Below are positions 49,260 to 57,630 of a stretch of DNA of 64,000 bases, one piece after another. Position 1 is the first letter of the stretch. Every line of letters begins with the position of its first letter. This DNA comes from Rhodococcus sp. P1Y (lineage in GTDB: Bacteria; Actinomycetota; Actinomycetes; Mycobacteriales; Mycobacteriaceae), in contig NZ_CP032762.1 of NCBI RefSeq assembly GCF_003641205.1, positions 1,364,001 to 1,428,000 on the forward strand, given 5' to 3'. The notes under the pieces are model-generated. The model was not told the DNA's origin, made no database searches, and worked only from the letters and a program-made list of their open reading frames with translations. The translations under genes and the position numbers were made by a program.

Positions 49260-49709
49260 GCGGAGTTTTGGTCCTGACTCTCGTGGGAAACGGATACCGC
49301 TCGTGTGGGAATCACCGCATCCTGCGATCTGGGGTGTGTCGCAGGTAACAGTTCCTGTAGGAGGCTAACTCTGGCCTTTCCTACTGTCACGTCACCTTTC
49401 GAGCCGTCAGCGCTCGGAAATGTCGATCGGAGCGGGACACGACGTGCGCACGGCCCTGTGAGAAAGCCGAATAATGCCAGCTCAATGGCGCTGTGCGTTG
49501 GCTCTCGCTCGTGTGGAGTATGAGTTTCGACTGCAGGTTGCGACCGCTGTCGGCGTTGGTACTAGTACTACGAACGCTAGCCCACCGTCCGCCCACTCTG
49601 GTGGCCGCTCGGCATTCCGAAATCGATCGTGCGAAAGTCCTGAGCCCGGATCGCGTCCGTGGCACTATCGGACCGGTAGGTCGGGAACCCACACCTTCGG
49701 AGCGCCATC
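49260..49709. other. Intergenic region without a supported gene
   Basis: About 450 bp between the divergent transporter and small secreted protein genes. Several frames exist on both strands, but none has a domain, signal peptide or ribosome site. The only structured element is the 10-bp palindrome GTACTAGTAC (49559-49568), which is the start of the 13-mer ACTAGTACTACGA that also occurs before ilvD. Confidence 0.5.
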
Positions 49710-50234
49710 ATGTACACGACAACGACCCGCGCAGTACTCGCCGCCGCCGCGGCAATCCCTCTCTGTCTCGCCGTTGCTGCACCCGCAAGCGCTGCACCTG
49801 GAGACGTCACGTATTCCGCCACCACTAACGGCAACACGATCACCAGCACCTTCACCAACAACTCAGACCAGCCGATGTTTTGTGAGTACGGCGGCTATTA
49901 CGAGCCGCTGGGTGCAGATACTCCGGTCACGGAAGCCAACTTCGTGTTCAGGGAAGAAATTGGTCCGATCCTCCCCGGACAATCCGGAACGGAGATCGTC
50001 GGTGACCTGACAGTCGGCGAAGAGATCTTCGTCGAATGGGCTTGCATCGCGGAGGACCGAAGCGAGGTGTGGGGAACTCCAGCGATCGAAAACGTCGACA
50101 TACTCGAGGGCGGCCCATACGATCCGACCTTCCGTGCAACCCGGGTCATCGTCGGCGTGAGTGTTGTGCCTGGATCACCGATCGGTGTCTGCACGGGTTC
50201 GGCATGTCTCCCTACCGGATCGTTCGGATTCTGA
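49710..50234 (+). CDS. Small secreted protein with C-terminal GSACLPTGSFGF motif
   Basis: A 174-residue protein. The signal peptide is MYTTTTRAVLAAAAAIPLCL, then PASAAPG with cleavage near residue 29. The mature part has an immunoglobulin-like strand pattern (TYSATTNGNTITSTFTNNSD, EEIFVEWAC), four cysteines, and the C-terminal sequence VCTGSACLPTGSFGF. A paralog with the same ending is encoded at 55784-56296, beyond the giant gene. Both end VCxGSACLPTGSFGF. The ATG at 49710 starts the signal peptide; no strong Shine-Dalgarno is present. The protein family is not recognised. Confidence 0.8.
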   Translation: MYTTTTRAVLAAAAAIPLCLAVAAPASAAPGDVTYSATTNGNTITSTFTNNSDQPMFCEYGGYYEPLGADTPVTEANFVFREEIGPILPGQSGTEIVGDLTVGEEIFVEWACIAEDRSEVWGTPAIENVDILEGGPYDPTFRATRVIVGVSVVPGSPIGVCTGSACLPTGSFGF

Positions 50235-50299
50235 TTCCGAAGCGCTCAACCCGAAGCCGCCTGAGCGACGACGGGTCAGTCTGAGGGTCCGCATGCAAA

Positions 50300-53200
50300 C
50301 TAAACCGGAGAAGGTCGGTCGACTGGGGGAGTGACTGTGGCGATCGTAGTTGTTCCGTTGTCGTGCACGGTCACAACGTAGATGATGTCACCGGAAGGTG
50401 TTGCGAGGATGAGTTCCGTCCTTCCCTCGCCCAGGACGATCGTGGTGACGTCTCCGGTTGCAACTTCGACAATCGACATGCTGCTCTCGTCCAAGGCACC
50501 ACGCGGTGACCAGTGCGCGACGTAGACATACCGACCATCGAGGGTGGCATCCACGCTCGAGTTCACGACCCCGACCTGTAGGTTCTTCGTGCTCCCGTCC
50601 GGTTCGACGATGACGACGCCGCCGGAATATACAGTGTAGAAAGTCGATGCGTCATAGCCGAGCGTTTGCGAGAGGATTGGTCGATCGACCTCGACTGTCG
50701 TGTAGTCACCGGAGTCGAGATCTATGACTGCGATTGTTCCCGTGACGCGTCCGTTGACTGGCGTCGCTATGGGGTACACGGCTCCCGACGCATATATCGT
50801 TGTGCCATCTGCAGTTTCGATGATTGACGGCTGCGACCCGGTGGGGATGATTCTCGCTTCGCCAGTGTCGATATCGACAATGGTGACCGCTCCGCCCTGT
50901 GGATAGCTGCCGGAAACCGGCATCTCGCTGACGACTATTGCCCGTGTCCCATCGGTACTGAACAGAACGTCGCGTGGGCTGTATGTGATCGATGTTCTAG
51001 TCTGACTCCCGCTTGCCGTGTCGAGGATCGTGAGGTCGCCAGCATCTCCAGTTCGATAGGTTGTGACCAGGATTGTGGAACCGTCAGTGCTGACTGCCAT
51101 TTGGCTGCTCGACCCGGCTACCGAGAACGTCGTGGTGGCACCTGTCGAATTTTCGAGAACCCTGATCCAGGTTGTGGAGTTCGATCCGTCGAAGGTCACG
51201 TTCCTGACAACGAGGTACTCTCCGTCGTCGCTTATTTCTAGCTCTTGTATGTTGCCATTCGCTTGTACGGTTGTCGTTGTTCCGGTCGCAGTCTCGATAA
51301 GCGTGGCGGAGCGAGTTCTCGAGAGGGAGTCGGATTCGATGGCAGCGACGTACCGCCCGTCGTTGCTGATCACCAGCGTGACCGGGTTGCCCGCGAGGGT
51401 CACGGTACGTGCGCTTCCGGTCGCGGTGTCGATAATCGTTACCTGCCCTTCACCGGTCGCCGCGTTGTAGCTGTTGACTGCGACTACGGCACCGTCCTCG
51501 CTGATGGCGATCGATCCCGGATCACCGTCGATGGCGAAGGTGCGATGGTCCCCATCCGCTGAGTTGCGAAATATCGTGACCTGACCGGTCGAGGTGGTCG
51601 AGTCGTACGTACTCATTGCAAAGTAAGTTCTATCGGGTGTCTCGACGTACTCCTCGTACGCACCGGTTAGGTCGATCGACCCAGTTGTGTACGGGCTCGT
51701 AAACGGCACTGACACAGACACATCGACGGAACCACCGTGCCCGTCGGACGCGGTGATGACTATTCGTTCGACCTTGTTGAAGGCCGGTACATCCGCCTCT
51801 GCGGCATCGAGACGCGTTGCCAAGGTCGGGGTGTAGGTGTATGTACCGTTTCCGTTGTCCACCAGGGTCCCCAGCGTGGTGCCGCTAGTGCTGGTGAGGC
51901 TGTAGGTGAGAGGGTCCCCATCGGGGTCGATCGCGCGGGGCGTGATGACGACGGCGCCGGTGGTGGGGTCGGGTGTTCCGACGGTCGCGACAAAAATGTT
52001 GTACGGGGCGGCATTCGCCGGTTGCACGGTGAAGGTGACGGTCAACGGGACCGTGGAGCCGTGACCGTCGTCGGCGACGATGGTGATGGTTTCGGTGTCG
52101 GGCGTTGTCGTCGCGGCTGCCGCGTGACGTGTTGCCAGGGACGGTGTGTAGGTGAGGGTTCCGTTTGCATTGCGCACCAACGTCCCTGGAGTGACTCCGG
52201 TACTGCTCGAGACGGTGTAGGTAATTACATCGAAGTAGTCGGGATCTGTGAGGTTGGGGGTGATGACGACAGCGCCCGTGGTGGGATTGGGCGCCCCGAC
52301 GGTAGGGCTCTGGGTGCTGACTATCGGCGCGTTCGCGGGGACGATCGTCAGTGTGGCCGTCAGGGCGACAGTGCCGCCGTGCCCGTCCGTGGCGGTGAAC
52401 GTCATTGTGTCGGTGACAGGTGTAGTCGAGGCGGCAGCGTCGTGACGAGTTTGCAGAGAGGGCGTGTAGGTGAGCGTGCCGTTTCCGTTGTCCACCAGAA
52501 ACCCTGAAACGAACCCGGTGCCGTTCGTGAGTTGGTAGGTGATGGGGTCCCCGTCGGCATCGGTGAGATTCGGCGTGATGAGGACGGCGCCGGTGTTCGG
52601 ATCCGGAAGGCCCACAGTCAGGGGACCGGTAGACGTCGGTGTGGTGTTCGTGCTCACCAGAGGGACGATGACGGTCGACGGAGTCGCGCCGCCGTGTCCG
52701 TCGGTGGCCGTAAGGGTAAGTACCTCGTAGCTTTGCAATGTGCTCTGTGCGGCGGCGTGGCGGGTCTCTGCTGTCGGCGTGTAGGTGAGGGTTCCGTTCC
52801 CGTTGTTCACTAGGGTCCCCGCTGTGGGTTCCGTGGTGGACGTGACCGAATAGGTGAGGGGATCCCCATCAGGATCGGTGAAATCGGGAGTGATGATCAC
52901 CGCGCCGGTGATGGGGTCGGGTGCGCTGACGATGAGATACTCGCTGCCGACCGGCGCTTCGTTAGCCGGGACAACGGTGAACGTGACGGTCACCGGCACT
53001 GTGGAGCCGTGTCCGTCGTCTCCGGTCAGAACGATGGTCTCGGTGACGGGTGAGGTGGCAGCAGCTGCATTGTGTCTCGTCTCGTCCGAGGGTGTGTAGG
53101 AGTAGAGCCCCTCGCCGAGATCGATCAACGTCCCCGGGGTGGTGGCGTTGCTGCTGGTGACGGTGTACGTGACCGGGTCTCTGTTCGGGTCGGTCAGGTT

Positions 53201-55138
53201 CGGGCGAATGTGGACTGCGCCGGTGGTCGCGTCGGGCCGGAAGACGAGGATGGGTCCGCCGAAATCCGGTGCGTCGTTGGACGGGGCCACGGTGACGCCG
53301 ACGGTCAGTGGAACGCTGGAGCCGTGACCGTCGTCGGCGATGACGGTGATGGTCTCGGTGTCGGGCCCGGTCGTGCCGGCTGCGTCGTGCCGGGTTGGCT
53401 GTGACGGGGTGTAGGTGAGTGTGCCATTGCCGTTGCGCACCAACGTCCCTGGGTTTAGAGCGTTACTGCCCGCAAGTGTGTACGTGAGTGCGTCGCCGTC
53501 GGGATCGGTGAGGTTAGGGGTGATGATGACCGCGCCGGTCACCGGGTCGGGTGCGCCGACGACGGGACTCTGGGTGCTGGTCGGTGCAGCATTGGACAGA
53601 ACGACTGTGAAACTGACTGTCACCGGTACGGCGCCGCCGCGTCCATCGCTGGCGGTGAGCGTGATCGTTTCGCTATCGGAGGTGGTGGTCGCCGCGGCAG
53701 CATGTCGGGTTGGCTGTGACGGGGTGTACGTGAGAGTGCCGTTGCCGTTGTTCACCAACGTGCCGCCGGACGGCCCGTTGCTGCCCGCGAGCGAGTAGGA
53801 GATGAGGTCCCCGTTGGGATCGCTGAGGTTGGGTGTGATGACCACTGCGCCGGTGGTCGGATCGGGGCCACCAACGGTCGCGGGCGCAGTCGAGATCGGT
53901 GCCGTGTTCGTCGGGCCCGTCGTGATACGTACCGGAACGGTGGTGGTGTGGCCTGCCCCGGACCTGAACCATTGGAAAGGAGCTCCGAGGTGGAGATGGA
54001 AAGGATTGTTCGCATCGCTGGCTGTGACGATGAAACTGTCATCGATACCGTCGGCGGCCGTTCCTGGGTTGGGTGTGTAGACGAAGGCGCCGGTAACGCG
54101 GTCGACGACCACTGTGCCTTGGTCGGGCTGGTCGGTCACCGTGTAGGTCAGCCGCGTGTGGTCTGCGTCCCGTGCGCTCACGTATCCGGTGACCTGGCCG
54201 GTGTTGGGATCCTGCCCTGTCGTAACTGAGCCGGCGGCGACCGGTGTGGCGTTGAAGAACAGCTCCGAAGTGAATCGGCGGCTCCAGGTCACCAAAGCCC
54301 ACGCCAGTGGAGGCGCAGCCGGAGCTACCGGATTCTGCCCGATTGGCAGGCCCGGCAGTCCGAAAAGAGCAAGAGCCGCTGTCACCTGACGGCCGATGGT
54401 GTCCGCAGCAGTTCGCATCTGGGTTTGCTGTGCGGCAAGGGCGGACTGCATGGTTCCGTAGACCTGATTGAACTCGGTGACCGAGGTGGTGTGCTGGACG
54501 ACGGGCTGGCCGGTCCAGGTGGCGTTGGCGAGCCTCACTTCAATCGGTTCTGTCTGAGCCGCGCCGGCGGTTGCGCTGGGCCCTCCCTGTGGCGGAGCCA
54601 CACTCTCGTCGGCGTCCTCCTGGGTCGAGGCTGGTGGGGTGAATGCATCACCGTTCCCCGACGTAGAAGTCGTCCCGTCGCTACTGGGTTCGTCCTCCGC
54701 CCCGCTTTCTCTTGGTTGAGTTTCGACTTCGTCGGTCGTCTCGCTTTCTTCGGATGGGTAGCCGTCTTGAACAGGGGCCTCGGGTGCAGACTCCTCCTCG
54801 GTCGGGGGTGTTTCCTCGGCCGGCGGCGCGGTGTCGGTGTCGGTGTCGGTGACATCGTCGGTCGGGGGCTCGGACTCCGACGGTTCGTCGTTGGCGGGCG
54901 TGGGGCCCGAACCATCTTCCGAATCGGGTTCGGGCGTAGCCACCTCAGCGGTTGGAGCGCTCTCCTCGTCTGAACTGACCTCATCCGCCTCATGTGTGCT
55001 CGACAATTCCGAAGACTCACTCGCATCGGAACCGCCGGGCGCCGCATATGCGACACCCGTCCCACCGGTAGCCAACGCGGCTCCCACTCCGATGGCAGCG
55101 GCAATCAAACGAATGTTGTGTTCACGCGAAGTCTTCAT
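50300..55138 (-). CDS. Giant secreted protein with eight Ig-like repeats and a beta-propeller
   Basis: A 1612-residue protein. A signal peptide (cleavage near residue 33) is followed by about 165 residues dominated by Ser, Glu, Asp, Pro and Thr, then a 90-residue linker. One divergent Ig/cadherin-like domain (TPVAAGSVTTGQDPNTG and on) is followed by seven repeats of about 110 residues. The repeats share the pattern TGAVxITPNLTDPDGDxxTY, GTLVxNGNGTLTYTP and TRHxAAxTT. Residues from about 1180 form a YncE-like seven-bladed beta-propeller (DTATGSARTVTL and GDPGSIAISEDG). There is no LPxTG anchor or terminal membrane helix. The protein resembles mycobacterial Ig-like surface proteins. The ATG at 55138 has GAAGG upstream. 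Adhesion is inferred. Confidence 0.85.
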   Translation of the reverse strand: MKTSREHNIRLIAAAIGVGAALATGGTGVAYAAPGGSDASESSELSSTHEADEVSSDEESAPTAEVATPEPDSEDGSGPTPANDEPSESEPPTDDVTDTDTDTAPPAEETPPTEEESAPEAPVQDGYPSEESETTDEVETQPRESGAEDEPSSDGTTSTSGNGDAFTPPASTQEDADESVAPPQGGPSATAGAAQTEPIEVRLANATWTGQPVVQHTTSVTEFNQVYGTMQSALAAQQTQMRTAADTIGRQVTAALALFGLPGLPIGQNPVAPAAPPLAWALVTWSRRFTSELFFNATPVAAGSVTTGQDPNTGQVTGYVSARDADHTRLTYTVTDQPDQGTVVVDRVTGAFVYTPNPGTAADGIDDSFIVTASDANNPFHLHLGAPFQWFRSGAGHTTTVPVRITTGPTNTAPISTAPATVGGPDPTTGAVVITPNLSDPNGDLISYSLAGSNGPSGGTLVNNGNGTLTYTPSQPTRHAAAATTTSDSETITLTASDGRGGAVPVTVSFTVVLSNAAPTSTQSPVVGAPDPVTGAVIITPNLTDPDGDALTYTLAGSNALNPGTLVRNGNGTLTYTPSQPTRHDAAGTTGPDTETITVIADDGHGSSVPLTVGVTVAPSNDAPDFGGPILVFRPDATTGAVHIRPNLTDPNRDPVTYTVTSSNATTPGTLIDLGEGLYSYTPSDETRHNAAAATSPVTETIVLTGDDGHGSTVPVTVTFTVVPANEAPVGSEYLIVSAPDPITGAVIITPDFTDPDGDPLTYSVTSTTEPTAGTLVNNGNGTLTYTPTAETRHAAAQSTLQSYEVLTLTATDGHGGATPSTVIVPLVSTNTTPTSTGPLTVGLPDPNTGAVLITPNLTDADGDPITYQLTNGTGFVSGFLVDNGNGTLTYTPSLQTRHDAAASTTPVTDTMTFTATDGHGGTVALTATLTIVPANAPIVSTQSPTVGAPNPTTGAVVITPNLTDPDYFDVITYTVSSSTGVTPGTLVRNANGTLTYTPSLATRHAAAATTTPDTETITIVADDGHGSTVPLTVTFTVQPANAAPYNIFVATVGTPDPTTGAVVITPRAIDPDGDPLTYSLTSTSGTTLGTLVDNGNGTYTYTPTLATRLDAAEADVPAFNKVERIVITASDGHGGSVDVSVSVPFTSPYTTGSIDLTGAYEEYVETPDRTYFAMSTYDSTTSTGQVTIFRNSADGDHRTFAIDGDPGSIAISEDGAVVAVNSYNAATGEGQVTIIDTATGSARTVTLAGNPVTLVISNDGRYVAAIESDSLSRTRSATLIETATGTTTTVQANGNIQELEISDDGEYLVVRNVTFDGSNSTTWIRVLENSTGATTTFSVAGSSSQMAVSTDGSTILVTTYRTGDAGDLTILDTASGSQTRTSITYSPRDVLFSTDGTRAIVVSEMPVSGSYPQGGAVTIVDIDTGEARIIPTGSQPSIIETADGTTIYASGAVYPIATPVNGRVTGTIAVIDLDSGDYTTVEVDRPILSQTLGYDASTFYTVYSGGVVIVEPDGSTKNLQVGVVNSSVDATLDGRYVYVAHWSPRGALDESSMSIVEVATGDVTTIVLGEGRTELILATPSGDIIYVVTVHDNGTTTIATVTPPVDRPSPV

Positions 55139-55183
55139 GTCGGCCTTCGAGAAGTGAGAGATGGGCGAATTGGAATCCAGCAC

Positions 55184-55783
55184 AGGCGACGCCAGTCAGG
55201 CAACGGTCGGTTTCGTCGCTGTAGTCTCAGTGGAAGTTTGACCGATTTAAATGCACTGTTAGACAGTGTGTTTGGGAAATCCAGTGCTTCAGGGCGAGTT
55301 CAGTGTCGCGTGACTTCTGCGGGTGGGTAGACCGAGCATCGGGATTCACCTCTTCTGAAAGTAGCTAAGGGCGACGGATCCCGATTTCCATAACGCCAAG
55401 TCTTGATTTCTATCGGACTATATGCCGGTCCTGATGTTTGCGCAACCGTGGATAAAGCATCGAAAAGTGGTACGTGCGTTCGGATTAGAAGAATGCATTC
55501 TGGTGCGGGCGAACCAGAATTACCTTATCCGCCGAACAACTTGCAGACTGCAACTAGTGAATTGTTTAGCGTAGTAAAAAGGTCTGTTGCAAATAGATTC
55601 GTTTCTCTGCACGCGACTCCGTTTGCGCTGGCGTGACTCGACAGATGCATCGCAGAAAGTCATCGCGCTTCTCGCGTCACTCGAAGTCGTCAATGGCCCG
55701 AACCTAGACGCAAGCTCGGCTGCGGGGCGAGAGGGCTCGACCGCAATCATGGTGCAGTTGCACCGCGACTGCGGCGCTCGATG
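55184..55783. other. Long AT-rich noncoding region upstream of the giant surface protein gene
   Basis: Six hundred bases without a supported gene. The part from about 55380 to 55620 is clearly poorer in G+C than the surroundings, with runs such as AGTAAAAAGG and ATTGTTTAGC. It resembles horizontally acquired DNA or a regulatory region bound by AT-preferring proteins of the Lsr2 kind. Promoters for the giant gene (minus strand) should be at the right side near 55184-55300. I see no palindrome or repeat. Confidence 0.5.
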
Positions 55784-56296
55784 TCAGAAGCCGAACGACC
55801 CTGTGGGTAGGCAGGCCGAGCCCGAGCACACTGGATCCGGTCCTGGCAGAACATCTTCGGGCACGGTGATATCGACGGCGGTTGCGGTCGGTCCACCCGG
55901 CAGTTCTGCGGCCGGAGTTCCCCACGCCTCGTTCACGCCGTCTGGTTGGTTGTACTCGCGGCACGCCCATTCGATCGTGTATTCACCGTCCGCTACCACC
56001 GGGTCGGTCAGCACGACGGTCGTGGCCGGAGCAATGGACGAGTCGTCGACGTAGAGGCCCGGGTCGGTGTAGTCGTCGCTGACGTAGTCATCCACGGCCC
56101 CGAAGCCGCAGTAGGAGGGGTTGGCCCCTCCTGCAAGGGTGAATGTTCCGGTGACGGTGTTCACCCCGGCTGACGTCACTGCCTGGGAGAATACGACGGT
56201 AACGTCCTCTGGTGCCGCTGCAGCAGGTGCTGCTACGGCAAAGAAGAGGGGGATGGCCGCACAGGCCCCGAGCGCAGCGGTCGTGGTCTTACGCAT
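55784..56296 (-). CDS. Small secreted protein, paralog of the product at 49710-50234
   Basis: A 170-residue protein with a signal peptide (MRKTTTAALGACAAIPLFFAV, then PAAAAPE with cleavage near residue 28). The mature part has the strand pattern FSQAVTSAGVNTVTGTFTL and YTIEWACREYNQ and ends in VCSGSACLPTGSFGF, the same C-terminus as its paralog. The two differ in most other positions, so the tail is selectively conserved. The ATG at 56296 starts directly at the signal; a longer upstream frame exists. The role of the tail (anchoring, export or partner binding) is unknown. Confidence 0.82.
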   Translation of the reverse strand: MRKTTTAALGACAAIPLFFAVAAPAAAAPEDVTVVFSQAVTSAGVNTVTGTFTLAGGANPSYCGFGAVDDYVSDDYTDPGLYVDDSSIAPATTVVLTDPVVADGEYTIEWACREYNQPDGVNEAWGTPAAELPGGPTATAVDITVPEDVLPGPDPVCSGSACLPTGSFGF

Positions 56297-56396
56297 CTGA
56301 TCACTCCGTTGGGTGCGTGGGTGTCCCGACCCATGGGCGATTGTGCCACGGACGTATGTCCGATGTGGCGCTTCTGGCATCGGACGTCGTCGGCCG

Positions 56397-57013
56397 TCAA
56401 CCAGCCGCGCGCCAGGTGATGAGAATGCGGTTGTACAGAAGTCGCCGTACACGGGCTTGGGGAAGTACGGCGTGGGTGTTGTCGCGGAGCTGGCGGAGCG
56501 TTTCCGGTGGCGGCCAGCTGATCGGTGCGGTGTGCCTCCAACTGCCTCGAACCCGTTTGATCGCTGCGGTCGTCACCCATGTGACAAACCAATAGGTGCT
56601 TCGCGCACAGAGGGTTTCACGAAAGTGACGAGAGCGAGAGTTCCGCCCGGCCGTACCAACGTCGCCAGCCGTTGGAGGGCGATGCGGGTCTCCCCGAGAT
56701 GGTGAAGGGTGGCATTGGACACCACCGCGTCGAAGCTGTGCTCGGGTAGATCGGCCGTGTTGACGTCCCCGTTCAACCAGTGAACGGAGGCGTCCGGGAA
56801 TCGATCCTGTGCGCGCTGCAGAACCGGCCCATCGATGTCCAGTGCAATTACCCATGCAACGCGTCTGGATAGGCGGGCGGCCAGGAATCCGTCACCGCAC
56901 CCGATGTCGAGAACACTGCGCGCGTCGGCTGGAACCAACGAGTCGAGCAAGCCGTCGTAGTGAATGTTTATGTTCCATAGGCGCTCTGGGCTGCTGTCGG
57001 GTGCACATGTCAT
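56397..57013 (-). pseudogene. Class I SAM-dependent methyltransferase, apparently frameshifted
   Basis: The first 146 codons, from the ATG at 57013, hold a clear methyltransferase. Motif I is VLDIGCGDGFLAARL, an acidic strand ALDIDGP follows, and motif IV is FDAVVSNATLHHLGE. The frame stops at 56573 after PIGLSHG. In another frame, after TTTGTCACATGG near 56590, the expected C-terminal part continues: FVTWVTTAAIKRVRGSW, then PISWPPPETLRQLRDN, then RVRRLLYNRILITWR, to a stop at 56397. Joined, the protein would be about 205 residues, the usual family size. One frameshift between about 56573 and 56600 is therefore likely. The substrate cannot be predicted. Confidence 0.72.
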
Positions 57014-57130
57014 GAAGTAGGGGCTCTCTCACAGGCGAATATGGCGTGCCGCCAAGGACAGTCGGCGGACTTGATAACGGCTCGGCGACGGGCGCAGACG
57101 GCTCGATGGAAGTTTCGCGGTCACCCCAGG

Positions 57131-57290
57131 TGAGCGACTGTCTGTTTCGGTCACTCTGAGTGTGCGACTGTCTGTTTCGGTCACTTGGAGTGTGCGACTG
57201 TCTCATTCGGTCACTCTGAGTGTGCGAATGTCTCATTCGGTCACCTCAGGCAGGTTCAAGTGTGCGAATGTCCCATTCGGTCACCCCGGA
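57131..57290. repeat. Five 30-bp repeats of the dispersed family, one displaced by 10 bp
   Basis: Units start at 57131, 57161, 57191 and 57221 with a 30-bp period. A fifth at 57261 follows after a 10-bp insertion (CAGGTTCAAG replaces the normal spacing). Unit variants combine TGAGCGACTG or TGTGCGAATG with GTTTCGG or CATTCGG, as at the other loci. The array lies between the start of the methyltransferase pseudogene (57013) and the end of the small gene at 57346. The remaining 120 bp before the array show nothing else. Confidence 0.9.
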
Positions 57291-57345
57291 GTACCTGGAA
57301 GCCCTAACTCGACGGGTGCGAGGACCAGGCACCGTCCGAACGACG

Positions 57346-57513
57346 CTACTGCACAGTTCCGATGTTGGGGTTGTAGCGAGGCTTCCGATCCCAATCGACG
57401 TCGTCGACGCTCGTCGACTGTGTCTCGGTCGTCGGCAGTACATCGGCGGGGAGTTGTCGCCACCGCGCGCGCGGGTCGACGTCGTCCTCTGAGCTGGCGT
57501 GCTCGTCGTCCAT
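57346..57513 (-). CDS. Small acidic protein of unknown function
   Basis: A 55-residue frame beginning MDDEHASSEDDVDPRARW and ending DWDRKPRYNPNIGTVQ. It is acidic at the N-terminus and basic toward the end, without cysteine or membrane helix, and was easily missed for its length. The start has only a weak GGGTG-type ribosome site. It is divergent from the glycosidase gene at 57631. Judged real on codon composition and the non-random end; no family is recognised. Confidence 0.45.
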   Translation of the reverse strand: MDDEHASSEDDVDPRARWRQLPADVLPTTETQSTSVDDVDWDRKPRYNPNIGTVQ

Positions 57514-57630
57514 CGGCTCAATTTACACCCGAAGTTGTGTGCACGACGCCGGCTCGTCGACCTCCGTCCCAGTGTCGATGCCCTTATCTCGAACAGGCGA
57601 CAAACCCTTCCAGCAGCTAAGGTTCTGTGC

